DNA of 60,057 nt from positions 1 through 60,057 of the forward strand of contig CAJTNA010000008.1 of NCBI GenBank assembly GCA_910577845.1. The letters are read 5' to 3'. Position numbers and translations under genes: made by a program. Source of the DNA: an uncultured Christensenella sp. Its GTDB lineage: Bacteria; Bacillota; Clostridia; Christensenellales; UBA3700. The notes beneath the pieces were generated by a model. That model did no database searches. It saw only the letters and a program-made list of their open reading frames with translations, and was not told the origin of the DNA. Position 1 is the first letter of the stretch, and the number at the start of each line of letters is the position of its first letter. Of this stretch, positions 17,316-26,134 are shown one piece after another.

Positions 17316-19646
17316 ATGGAAAAGTTTTCAAACTTTATTATAAAACATAGGCTTGTTATGGTTATTGTTTTTCTTACAATAGTTGTAGCATCACTTATTT
17401 GTTTCGTTTTTGTAGACATTAATTCGGATATTATATCTTACTTGCCAGATGATATGACCACATCAAAAGGTTATAAGTTTTTGAAAGAAACTTTTGATAT
17501 GGAAAGTGATGCAATAGTCGCAGTTCAAGGTGCAAGCAAAGAACAAATGCAAGAGATTACTGCAAAAATGCAACAGCTTGACGGCGTGCGAAAAAACGGA
17601 ATAACTTGGTATGGAACGCTTGATTCTTTTGCAATGGGTGGTATATCTATTGGTGGAATGACGGCTGACGAGTTGGTTGAGAGTATTAAAAACAACCCCG
17701 ATATTATAAAGTTATTGCACCCAAAAGAGGATATTTATACAATTATGGTACAAATGTCTGTGGCATCTAGTACTAATGAGGCAAGTAAAGTACTAAAGGA
17801 AAGTAAAAAGATAATAGAAAGCTATGGCTTGGAATATGCTGTTGGTGGTTCAGCGGAAATTTCTACCTCGCTTTTAGGCACAGTTACAGGAGAAATGCCT
17901 TATTTTTTGATTGTTGCTACTATTATAACAATACTTATTTTAGTTGCTACAACCTCAAGCTTTTTTGAACCAGTTATTTTGCTTACAACTTTGGTAATAA
18001 GTATTTTGCTAAATATGGGTAGCAATATAATTTTTGGCAATGTGTCAGTTATTACTTTTGCAACTTCTGCAATATTGCAACTTGCACTTTCAATGGATTA
18101 CTCAATTTTCCTTATGCACTCATTTAGAGAGGAGCGTAAAAAGTGCTTTGATGATAAAACAGCAATGGCAAGAGCTATACCAAAAACTTTCTCTACCGTT
18201 TGTGCATCTGCACTAACTACGGTTGGTGGTTTTATAGCTTTGGTATTTATGCAATTCGGTATTGGTGCGGACTTAGGATTAGTACTAGCAAAAGGTGTAC
18301 TAATGTCAATGCTTACTGTAATTTTGTTGCAACCTTGTCTTATGTTGTTTGCATCTAAAACTACAGCTAAACTTGAACACCCAGTGCATTTGCCTAAATT
18401 TAAAAAGTCTGCCGAAGTTGCTGTAAAGGGTAGAATGCCAATATTAGCAATCGCTTTAATTGCACTTATTCCAATTCTTTATTGCGGGCTTAGTATCTCT
18501 TATTCTTATATGAAAATGGAAAAAGATAACTCTAAACCTTTAACGCAAGTACAAGAGATTGTTGATGTTATGGGTAATAGTATTTTGATTACAGCACCTA
18601 ATGGAACAGATAAAGGTAAATCGCACTTGGAATTTATTCAAGAAGTTAAATCACTTGATAAGGTAAGTGTGGTTAGTGGTATTTATGCTATGATTCCAGA
18701 AGAGGCAACTGAACAATTATGGACATTAATAAATTTAAACATTTCTTCTCAACTTAAAGCGTATGCAAATAAAGGATATGTGCTTTATACTATAATGATA
18801 GAAACAGAATCGGAATCGGCAGAAGAAGGCGTGTTGCTTAATGATATAAAAGAAATATTGTCCAAACATTTTGGAGATAAATACTATATTACTGGTATGG
18901 CTCAAGCGGTTAACGATTTATCAATTGTCACCCCAAAGGACTTTACTTTGGTATCTATAATAAGTGCGATAATAATATTCGTTATTTTAATGTTGTCTAT
19001 ACGTAGTGTTAAATATTCCTTGGCACTTATGGGTGTTGTGGAATTTGGTATATTTATAAACTTAGCGTTAAATTTTATGATGATGACACCAGTAAACTTT
19101 ATGGCATATATCATAATAAGTAGCGTTCAGATGGGGGCAACTGTTGATTATGCAATCTTGCTTACAACTAAGTTTAAACGCAATATGATGACAATGCCAG
19201 TAAAACAAGCTTGTTATAAAGCTGTTAAAGATAGTAGCTTGTCTATTTTAACATCAGCAACAATTTTAGGTGGTTTATGTCTTGCGGTTTATGCAGTTAC
19301 AACAAATGCAATTATTGGACAAGTAACAATGTTGATAGGTAGAGGAGCGATAATAAGTAGCTTATTGATACTATTTGTATTGCCGTCAATCTTAATGTTG
19401 ATTACAAGAAAACCACCAACAAACAAGTATATAAATAATTGGAAAGTTAAAAAACTTATGGCAACGCCAGTAAATATTCAAGTTGAGGTTAAGGATAAAA
19501 ATTTGGACGAATGCTTAACGCATTATGGTAGTGTGGAAAATACAGCTAATATCAGTAACGAAATATTAGAAACAGAGCAAGCAGATAGTTTTCAGGACAA
19601 CCTTGATGTGATAAAAGAAAAATTGGATATTGTGGAAAAAAACTGA
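17316..19646 (+). CDS. MMPL/RND family membrane transporter
   Basis: A 776-residue integral membrane protein of the RND superfamily (MMPL/HpnN-like branch). TM1 is near residues 12-33, followed by an extracellular domain. A block of TMs (about 195-350) includes the characteristic SMDYSIFLMHSFREE segment, then comes a second extracellular domain, and a second TM block (about 545-700) includes GATVDYAILLTTKFK. The two halves repeat each other, as expected. A charged cytoplasmic tail of about 75 residues closes it. Relatives export lipids, siderophores or hydrophobic compounds by proton motive force; the substrate here is unknown. GAGGTGATG lies before the ATG. It stands alone. Confidence 0.88.
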   Translation: MEKFSNFIIKHRLVMVIVFLTIVVASLICFVFVDINSDIISYLPDDMTTSKGYKFLKETFDMESDAIVAVQGASKEQMQEITAKMQQLDGVRKNGITWYGTLDSFAMGGISIGGMTADELVESIKNNPDIIKLLHPKEDIYTIMVQMSVASSTNEASKVLKESKKIIESYGLEYAVGGSAEISTSLLGTVTGEMPYFLIVATIITILILVATTSSFFEPVILLTTLVISILLNMGSNIIFGNVSVITFATSAILQLALSMDYSIFLMHSFREERKKCFDDKTAMARAIPKTFSTVCASALTTVGGFIALVFMQFGIGADLGLVLAKGVLMSMLTVILLQPCLMLFASKTTAKLEHPVHLPKFKKSAEVAVKGRMPILAIALIALIPILYCGLSISYSYMKMEKDNSKPLTQVQEIVDVMGNSILITAPNGTDKGKSHLEFIQEVKSLDKVSVVSGIYAMIPEEATEQLWTLINLNISSQLKAYANKGYVLYTIMIETESESAEEGVLLNDIKEILSKHFGDKYYITGMAQAVNDLSIVTPKDFTLVSIISAIIIFVILMLSIRSVKYSLALMGVVEFGIFINLALNFMMMTPVNFMAYIIISSVQMGATVDYAILLTTKFKRNMMTMPVKQACYKAVKDSSLSILTSATILGGLCLAVYAVTTNAIIGQVTMLIGRGAIISSLLILFVLPSILMLITRKPPTNKYINNWKVKKLMATPVNIQVEVKDKNLDECLTHYGSVENTANISNEILETEQADSFQDNLDVIKEKLDIVEKN

Positions 19647-19713
19647 ATAATAAAAGATAAGTGTTTATAACATCAGTTGGGCAATTTTGCAAGTCTTATG
19701 TAAAAATTGCGAA

Positions 19714-19742
19714 TTGACATATACTAAATATTAAGATATAAT
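19714..19742 (+). promoter_or_regulatory. Promoter of the LRR lipoprotein gene
   Basis: Perfect TTGACA (19714-19719) and TATAAT (19737-19742) with a 17-bp spacer. The gene starts 38 bp downstream behind AAAGGGG. Confidence 0.75.
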
Positions 19743-19779
19743 GATTAAGTTAGCATTTTACTATAGGTAAAGGGGATTT

Positions 19780-21246
19780 ATGAAAAAGAAATATGTTTTT
19801 ATTACAATTTTATTAATTTTAGTTTGTGCTTTGAGTGTTAGCTTAGTTGCTTGTAATCATAAACATAAATGGCAAAGTGAGTGGTCTACTGATAGTACTC
19901 ATCATTGGCATAATTGCAGTAAAAAGAATTGTGATGAACAAGGAGATAAAGCGGAACATAATTTTGTTTATGAACAAGATAGCAATAGCCACTGGCAAGT
20001 ATGTTCAACTTGTGGATATACAACTGCTAAAGTGGAACATAATTATGCAATAAAGTATCACGATACACAATGTTGGAGTGAATGTGAGCAGTGTGGTAAT
20101 ACCAAAGATGTTCAAGACCACGATTTTACACCACTTGACCCGTTTTGCAGAAGATGTGGGTTTAAAAAAGGCACAGAAAATTTAATATATAAATTAAATA
20201 GTGATAATAATAGTTATAGCCTTGTTGGTATAAATGTTGACATTGATACAGCAAAATCAGCATTAAATCCAAAAGTTGTAGTTAGTGAGTATTATAAAGG
20301 TTTACCAGTAACAAGCATTGGTGATAGAGTGTTTGCTTTTACAAATATTACAAGTGTATATTTGCCTAAAACGATTACAAAAATAGGTGAAAGAGCTTTT
20401 AAAGGTTGTAAGTTACTTTCAGAAATCATAATTCCACAAAGTGTAACAACTATAAGTGATGGCACTTTTGAAGAGTGTTATGGTATTACAATAAAAGCAG
20501 AAGCAAAATCAGCTCAAAGTGGTTGGAGTATGGATAGTTGGGGTATTAACCAATTTTGTAAGTTTCCTATTGTATGGAACTGCAAAAATAATAATATCGC
20601 AAATGATGGTTATGAGTATTTTATTGATAAAGACACTAATATAAAATTTGGAATAAAAAAGGAAAACACGATTGGTAATTATGATGGAACGGCAATAATT
20701 GCACAACAACCTCATAATCAAAATATGTTGGATGCTCTTGGCTCATTAAAAATAGATAGTGGTAGTGTAAGTTACAATAATTTGACTTACAAAATAACAA
20801 GTGTTGCAGATTATGCATTTTATCAAAATGAGCTAATTATGTCAGTAACTTTACCTACTAATGTTAAAAAAATTGGTGACTATGCCTTTGGTAATTGTAC
20901 AAATATTAAAACTTTTACTTGGACTTCAGATAGTTATACTTTGCCAAACGAATATGGTATTGAGGAGATTGGTATTGGTGCATTTATGAATTGTACAAAT
21001 CTAACAGAGTTTTCATTGCCTAAAAAAGTAAGCGTTATTCAAGCAGGCTTGTTGCAAGGTTGTGTAAAGTTGACAAAAATAGTTATTAATAACAATGTTA
21101 AAGTGATAAGCAAAAACGCATTTAATGGTTGTGAAGAGCTTAGCGTAATTTCCTATGACGGCACAGTAAATGAGTGGAATAGCATTAAAAAAGAGGAAAA
21201 TTGGGACACAGACACGGGAGCTTATACAATGCAGTATGGTGCATAA
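19780..21246 (+). CDS. BspA-like leucine-rich-repeat surface lipoprotein
   Basis: A 488-residue predicted lipoprotein: MKKKYVF, a hydrophobic core and lipobox LVAC with Cys25. After it come about 120 residues holding repeated His/Trp/Cys modules (HHWHNCSKKNC, SHWQVCSTCG, CWSECEQCG, FCRRCGF). The remainder is BspA-type LRR_5 repeats (VTSIGDRVFAF..., ITKIGERAFKGCKL, VKKIGDYAFGNC, VKVISKNAFNGC). LRR_5 surface proteins mediate adhesion or host contact in gut and oral bacteria; the role of the Cys/His modules is unknown, perhaps metal binding or disulphide clamps. It is monocistronic with its own promoter and terminator. Confidence 0.88.
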   Translation: MKKKYVFITILLILVCALSVSLVACNHKHKWQSEWSTDSTHHWHNCSKKNCDEQGDKAEHNFVYEQDSNSHWQVCSTCGYTTAKVEHNYAIKYHDTQCWSECEQCGNTKDVQDHDFTPLDPFCRRCGFKKGTENLIYKLNSDNNSYSLVGINVDIDTAKSALNPKVVVSEYYKGLPVTSIGDRVFAFTNITSVYLPKTITKIGERAFKGCKLLSEIIIPQSVTTISDGTFEECYGITIKAEAKSAQSGWSMDSWGINQFCKFPIVWNCKNNNIANDGYEYFIDKDTNIKFGIKKENTIGNYDGTAIIAQQPHNQNMLDALGSLKIDSGSVSYNNLTYKITSVADYAFYQNELIMSVTLPTNVKKIGDYAFGNCTNIKTFTWTSDSYTLPNEYGIEEIGIGAFMNCTNLTEFSLPKKVSVIQAGLLQGCVKLTKIVINNNVKVISKNAFNGCEELSVISYDGTVNEWNSIKKEENWDTDTGAYTMQYGA

Positions 21247-21302
21247 TTAAACTGGCTTGTTATAATAGCCAAATAATATTAACTTAATTAAAACAAATTT
21301 GA

Positions 21303-21353
21303 AATTACCAATACAATAAATTGAGAAAATCTTTTGTATTGGTAATTGTTTTT
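21303..21353 (+). terminator. Terminator of the LRR lipoprotein gene
   Basis: Perfect 14-bp stem, AATTACCAATACAA (21303-21316) with TTGTATTGGTAATT (21334-21347), followed by a T-rich tract. Confidence 0.8.
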
Positions 21354-21711
21354 ATATAAAATTGTCTTTATACCCAAAAAGTTATTTTGTTGGAAATGAT
21401 AGGTAGGTGAAAAACCACAATTAGCAGTAATTAAACTTAACTTAAGCGAGTGCTTGCATAGCAATATTAAAATTGGACGTTAGTTAAAATTTACTTCACA
21501 TAGATTATTATCGCAAAATGTCAATACACTTAACAAAATTATTTTTTTTGAAACTCCATTAAGTACACATAGGGCTATTTGCTTTTGTAATGGTTTTAAT
21601 TAAATTGAATTAACAATATCATAATTTTCAATTAGTATATTATCATCTGGATGTTACTTAGAAGTAAAAAATATTTTGTATAATCAATTAAGGAATTCTA
21701 AGATAAATAAC

Positions 21712-21742
21712 AAAAAAGAGGAACCATAGTTCCTCTTTTTTT
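21712..21742 (-). terminator. Terminator of nrdDG (bidirectional shape)
   Basis: GAGGAAC (21718-21724) pairs with GTTCCTC (21729-21735) around a 4-nt loop. A6 on one side and a T tract on the other make it usable in both directions. It lies 30 bp past the nrdG stop. Confidence 0.85.
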
Positions 21743-21771
21743 GTATACAAATTAATTTATAATTTTGTGTG

Positions 21772-22260
21772 CTATCTTGTCCACTCAATAGTGTTGTTTT
21801 TAAGTTCTATTATGCGTTGGTTACTACTGCCTCGGAAAGGTAGTGTCAAGTCTTTTAAACTTTCCTCAAACTTGCCGTCAATAAGCCAGTCACAAATATC
21901 TAATAATCCATTTATGTCTGGGTTATTCAAAGCTTGTAGTTGCTCAATTGTGTATCCAGTGTAACAAATTATATTTAAATCTGTTTCCGCCTTTATCTTT
22001 TTTGCAAGCTGTAAAAAAGATTTTGGCTGGCACATTGGTTCACCGCCACTAAATGTAATACCGCTTAATAGTTTGTTAGATTTTGCTTTATTTACAATAT
22101 CCTCAACATCAATATCATAACCACCTTTAAAGTCGTGAGTATGAACATTGTGACAACCTTTACAATTGTGAGGACAGCCTTGGCAAAAAACCGTAAGTCG
22201 CATACCTGGACCGTCCACAATTGAATCATTAACTAAACCTGCAATTCTAAGTTTACACAT
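21772..22260 (-). CDS. nrdG: Anaerobic ribonucleotide reductase activating protein
   Basis: A 162-residue radical SAM activase that installs the glycyl radical on NrdD under anaerobic conditions. The [4Fe-4S] cluster motif CxxxCxxC is visible as CPHNCKGC (about residues 33-40), and SGGEP (about residues 73-77) contacts SAM. Length fits NrdG (about 155-170). It overlaps the end of nrdD by 8 bp and is translationally coupled to it. Confidence 0.96.
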   Translation of the reverse strand: MCKLRIAGLVNDSIVDGPGMRLTVFCQGCPHNCKGCHNVHTHDFKGGYDIDVEDIVNKAKSNKLLSGITFSGGEPMCQPKSFLQLAKKIKAETDLNIICYTGYTIEQLQALNNPDINGLLDICDWLIDGKFEESLKDLTLPFRGSSNQRIIELKNNTIEWTR

Positions 22261-24562
22261 TATGTTTTACTCTGTCATTAACTTCGGCACGTTTTGCATT
22301 GTTAAATCTATCAACAGTACCAACTAAGTAACCAGTAATTCTACGAATACGTTCAAAGTTTTGACTGCCATCACCCTCTTTTCTACCGCACTTAGGACAA
22401 ACATTATCAATTATACCATTGTAACCACAAACTGGGTCTCTGTCAATAGGGTGGTTGATAGAACCATAACCGATACCAGCCTCTTTCATACAACGAACGC
22501 AAGCCTCAAAAGCATCTAAGTTCTTTAGTGGGTCACCATCAAGCTCAATGTAGCTGATATGTCCACCATTAGTCAAAGCGTGGTAAGGTGCTTCAATTTT
22601 GATTTTGTCCAAAGCTCCAATATTATAGTAAACTGGAACGTGGAAAGAGTTAGTGTAGTACTCTCTGTCAGTAATGCCTTTCATTTTACCAAATTTCTTA
22701 GCATCAATTCTTACAAATCTACCAGACAATCCCTCAGCTGGTGTTGCAATAACAGAGTAGTTAAAGTGAGTTTCCTCGCAAAGCTTTTCAGTAAAGTCTC
22801 TCATATGTTTAATGATTTCCAAACCTAGCTTACGGCTTTCCTCATTTTCACCGTGGTGTTTACCAGTTAAAGCTACTAAGCACTCTGCAAGACCGATAAA
22901 GCCGATAGATAGTGTGCCGTGTTTCAAAATTTCACCGATTTCATCTTCATAGTCAAGTTTGTCACTATCTAGCCATACACCTTGACCCATTAAGAAAGGA
23001 TAGTTTTTAACTCTCTTTTTAGCTTGAATTTTGTATCTGTCCATCAATTGGTCTGATACAAGTTGTAATTTCTCATCAAGCATTTCGTAGAATTTATTAA
23101 TATCGCCTTTTGCAAGAATACCAAGACGTGGTAGGTTGATTGATGTAAATGAAAGGTTACCTCTTTGAGTAACAATCTCTCTATCCTTGTCATAAACATT
23201 ACCAGCAACTCTTGTACGGCAACCCATATATGCAATTTCTGTTCTGTAGTCGCCCTCTTTGTAGTATTGCAAGTTGAAAGGTGCATCAATAAATGAGAAG
23301 TTAGGGAATAACCTTTTTGCAGATACTTTAATTGCTAGTTTAAACAAATCATAGTTAGGGTCTTTCTTATTATAGTTGATACCTTCTTTTACTTTAAAGA
23401 TATGGATAGGGAAAATAGCTGTTTCACCATTACCAAGTCCAGCATCTGTAGCAAGCAAAATGTTTTTAATAACAAGTCTGCCTTCTGGAGTAGTATCTGT
23501 ACCATAGTTGATACTACTAAAAGGTATTTGAGCACCAGCTCTTGAGTGCATTGTGTTTAGATTATGAACAAAAGCTTCCATTGCTTGATAAGTAGCTCTG
23601 TCAATTTCTTGCTCTGAGTATTTAGTAGTAAACTTTTGAATTTTCTTGATAAGTTCCTCTTTAATACCGATTTTCGCAAGCTCTTTGCTCTCAGCTACAA
23701 GATAATCAGTCTTTTCCAAAGCTGGAACGATGTCTTTTTCAGCAAGTTTAGCAGTGATATTTTGTGCTATCTCTTCTGCGTTTTCAATCTCGTAAATATC
23801 CAAAGCTTTAATCAAATTCTTTTTATAAATCTTTTTATAAGACTTGGCAACACCAATAGCCATAGCATACTCAAAGTTAGGAATACTTTGACCGCCGTGT
23901 TGGTCATTTTGGTTAGATTGGATAGCAATAGCTGCCAAGGCAGAGTATGAAGCTATATCATTAGGCTCTCTCAAAAAGCCGTGGCCTGTACAAAAACCAC
24001 CTTTGAACAACTTGATTAAATCAATTTGACAACAAGTTTCTGTAAGTGTCAAAAAGTCTAAATCGTGAATGTGGATATCACCCTCATCGTGTGCTTTTGC
24101 GTGTTCAGGACGTAAAACGAACAATTTGTTAAATTGTTTAGCACCCTCGCTACCATATTTAAGCATTGTACCCATCGCGGTATCACCGTCAATGTTTGCG
24201 TTTTCTCTTTTTATATCATTGTCTTTTGCGTCCTTAAAAGTCAAGTCCTTGTAAATTTCCATCAAAGATGTTTTCATCTCTCTTGCTCTTGTGCGGTTCG
24301 CTCTGTACAAGATATAATTTTTAGCAGTTTGTGCGTGTCCTTTTTCTATCAAAGTTTTTTCAACTGCGTTTTGAATTTCCTCAACTGTTGGAGTAGTAGT
24401 GCCGTGTTTTTCCAAAAACTCGCAAGCCTCAACAGCTAGCTCAAGTGCAGTGTCGTGGTCACTACCACCAGCTGATGCTGCAGCTTTAAATATAGCGTCT
24501 GCTATTTTTTGTAAATTGAATGGAACTTTTCTACCATCACGCTTAATAATGCTTTTAATCAT
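22253..24562 (-). CDS. nrdD: Anaerobic ribonucleoside-triphosphate reductase (class III)
   Basis: A 769-residue enzyme making dNTPs without oxygen. An N-terminal ATP-cone (residues 1-95, IKRDGRKVPFNLQKIADAI) gives allosteric control. The core glycyl-radical barrel is followed by the zinc site with paired cysteines (CVRC near 690; VCGYN and CPKCGR near 710-725). The glycyl radical is Gly744 in RRITGYLVG. Length is as in other NrdD. An AAGGAGA site precedes the ATG. The promoter and two NrdR-like boxes lie upstream, implying repression by NrdR when dNTP/dATP levels are high. Strong evidence for an anaerobic host. Confidence 0.97.
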   Translation of the reverse strand: MIKSIIKRDGRKVPFNLQKIADAIFKAAASAGGSDHDTALELAVEACEFLEKHGTTTPTVEEIQNAVEKTLIEKGHAQTAKNYILYRANRTRAREMKTSLMEIYKDLTFKDAKDNDIKRENANIDGDTAMGTMLKYGSEGAKQFNKLFVLRPEHAKAHDEGDIHIHDLDFLTLTETCCQIDLIKLFKGGFCTGHGFLREPNDIASYSALAAIAIQSNQNDQHGGQSIPNFEYAMAIGVAKSYKKIYKKNLIKALDIYEIENAEEIAQNITAKLAEKDIVPALEKTDYLVAESKELAKIGIKEELIKKIQKFTTKYSEQEIDRATYQAMEAFVHNLNTMHSRAGAQIPFSSINYGTDTTPEGRLVIKNILLATDAGLGNGETAIFPIHIFKVKEGINYNKKDPNYDLFKLAIKVSAKRLFPNFSFIDAPFNLQYYKEGDYRTEIAYMGCRTRVAGNVYDKDREIVTQRGNLSFTSINLPRLGILAKGDINKFYEMLDEKLQLVSDQLMDRYKIQAKKRVKNYPFLMGQGVWLDSDKLDYEDEIGEILKHGTLSIGFIGLAECLVALTGKHHGENEESRKLGLEIIKHMRDFTEKLCEETHFNYSVIATPAEGLSGRFVRIDAKKFGKMKGITDREYYTNSFHVPVYYNIGALDKIKIEAPYHALTNGGHISYIELDGDPLKNLDAFEACVRCMKEAGIGYGSINHPIDRDPVCGYNGIIDNVCPKCGRKEGDGSQNFERIRRITGYLVGTVDRFNNAKRAEVNDRVKHNV

Positions 24563-24604
24563 AATCTTTTCTCCTTGAAATTTGTTATCTAACTTTGCTC
24601 ACTT

Positions 24605-24633
24605 AGTATACAACAATTTATGTATCTTGTCAA
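24605..24633 (-). promoter_or_regulatory. nrdDG promoter
   Basis: On the minus strand, a perfect TTGACA (24633-24628) and TATACT (24610-24605) with a 17-bp spacer. Transcription would start about 36 bases before the nrdD ATG. Confidence 0.75.
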
Positions 24634-24638
24634 GAGGA

Positions 24639-24701
24639 AAATACTATATCTTGTGGTCATTTTTGCCTAAAATTCAATTTTGACCACAAGATATAGTATT
24701 T
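24639..24701. promoter_or_regulatory. Pair of NrdR-like boxes in a 21-bp perfect inverted repeat
   Basis: The left arm (24639-24659) and right arm (24681-24701) are perfect reverse complements of 21 bp. Each contains a 16-bp NrdR-type box, ATACTATATCTTGTGG (24641-24656) and CCACAAGATATAGTAT (24684-24699). Each matches about 13 of 16 positions of the family consensus acaCwAtATaTwGtgt. They lie immediately upstream of the nrdD -35. Centres are 43 bp apart, near four helical turns. Confidence 0.75.
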
Positions 24702-25028
24702 AAGTAAAATTTTATGTAAAATTTATATATGCAAAAATAGTTAAATTTTTTACATTTGGAAACCATTTGTGAATAATGTTAAACTATAGGTTATTAATTG
24801 CTTGATAAATTTGTAAATTTATTTTACATTATACAACAAAAGCAAAATTTATGTAAAAAATAATAATGATTACTATTTTTTACTTAAATAATAAATAAAA
24901 ATTTATATGCAAAACGAAAGGTATTAAAAATGGATAATTTTTAAGACATAATTTTGCTAACAAAAATTTTTGACATAATTTGCATAATTTCGATAAGCAT
25001 ATGTATACTAACAAAAAGAGAGGTGTTT

Positions 25029-25742
25029 ATGCAAGCTGTTATTATGGCGGGAGGTTATGGCACAAGACTTAGACCGCTTACAAATGAAATTCCAAAACCA
25101 ATGGTGCCAATAATTGATAAGCCTATAATTGAATATATAGTACTACATTTAAAAAAATATGGATTTACTGATATAATAGTAACTTTAGGCTATAAACCAG
25201 AGGAGATAATGTCATATTTAGGTGATGGTTCCAAGTATGGGGTGCAAATTAGGTACAATATTGAAAGCACGCCACTAGGAACTGCGGGAAGCGTAAAAGC
25301 TGTATATGAGATTTTAGAAAAAACCTTTTTAGTAATAAGCGGAGATAGCTTCACAAATGTTAATTTATATGAGGTTGCAAAATATCATGCGACACATCCA
25401 AAGGCAATAACAATGGTTGTAAAAGAGTTAGATGATGTAAAAGGCTTTGGTGTTGTAAAGTTTGACGAGGACGGGGATATACAAGATTTTGTTGAAAAAC
25501 CAGAATCAAGCAAATTGAAATTTGTAAACACAGGAATGTATATGATAGAAAAAAAGATTTTGCAAACAATACCAGAGGGTAAGTTTGACTTTTCAAGAGA
25601 TTTGTTCCCAACAGTGCTGGACGAAATGAAAGCGTATGTAATGAGAGAATATTGGTCAGATATTGGAACATTATCCTCATATTATTTAACTAATAACGAG
25701 GTTGCTCTTAACCCACAAAACTTTGGGGTGCAATTATATTGA
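25029..25742 (+). CDS. Sugar-phosphate nucleotidyltransferase
   Basis: A 237-residue NTP-transferase that forms an NDP-sugar from a hexose-1-phosphate and NTP. The start is put at 25029, not upstream, because AGAGAGGTG precedes it and the family N-terminus (QAVIMAGGYGTRLRPLT) begins there. KPMVPIIDKP (about residues 23-32) and the metal-site aspartate segment VISGDSFTN (about residues 103-111) are visible. The usual C-terminal left-handed beta-helix is absent, making it a short catalytic-domain-only form. Mannose-1-phosphate guanylyltransferase and glucose-1-phosphate thymidylyl-/uridylyltransferase cannot be separated. It stands alone. Confidence 0.88.
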   Translation: MQAVIMAGGYGTRLRPLTNEIPKPMVPIIDKPIIEYIVLHLKKYGFTDIIVTLGYKPEEIMSYLGDGSKYGVQIRYNIESTPLGTAGSVKAVYEILEKTFLVISGDSFTNVNLYEVAKYHATHPKAITMVVKELDDVKGFGVVKFDEDGDIQDFVEKPESSKLKFVNTGMYMIEKKILQTIPEGKFDFSRDLFPTVLDEMKAYVMREYWSDIGTLSSYYLTNNEVALNPQNFGVQLY

Positions 25743-26134
25743 AAATTAAAATTTTAAAATTGATATTATAATGTATTATATATAAATAAATTAAAAAATT
25801 TATCTGCAGATATATTATCAACTTTATAATTATGTTAAAAATTTAAAAACTAACTAAAAATTCTTAGATGTATGCTAAGTGTATTATTCAATAAATAGCT
25901 ATTAAAGATAAATAGAAAAAATAGGACTAATATAACCCCTAAGTTATATTAAACTTAATGGTTTAACTGATAAAGTTTTTCGCAAAAAATGTTGTCAATA
26001 TTCTCTCAAAAAATTGTGTAGATTATAAAAAATTGTCTTAAAATATTGTGATTAAAAAACTACTTGTGCATTGCTTAAACACAAGTAGTTTTATCATTTA
26101 ATTAATCAATTTTATTTAAGAATAAAAGTATTTA
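25743..26134. other. Convergent intergenic region (392 bp)
   Basis: Between the nucleotidyltransferase and the transketolase pair. It holds a small palindrome (ATATAAC...GTTATAT, about 25930-25951) without a T tract and a clear bidirectional terminator at 26056-26092. Otherwise it is AT-rich sequence with nothing recognisable. Confidence 0.5.
26056..26092. terminator. Bidirectional terminator
   Basis: Perfect 13-bp stem, AAAACTACTTGTG (26056-26068) with CACAAGTAGTTTT (26080-26092). A and T runs lie on opposite sides, so it can end both convergent units. Confidence 0.8.

Larger units (their letters stand above)
21247..21771. other. Convergent intergenic region (525 bp)
   Basis: Between the plus-strand LRR gene and minus-strand nrdG. 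It contains a terminator for each (21303-21353 and 21712-21742). Between them I see only AT-rich sequence with no supported ORF. Confidence 0.6.
24563..25028. other. Divergent intergenic region, nrdD and nucleotidyltransferase
   Basis: A 466-bp spacer holding the nrdD promoter and the inverted repeat described next. The stretch 24702-24960 is very AT-rich with no ordered element that I can support. A TTGCAT/TATACT promoter with an 18-bp spacer lies just before the nucleotidyltransferase. Confidence 0.6.

Noticed and set aside
24954..25028. N-terminal extension of the nucleotidyltransferase starting at 24954
   Set aside because: No ATG, no ribosome binding site, and the stretch contains the promoter; the family N-terminus starts at 25029.
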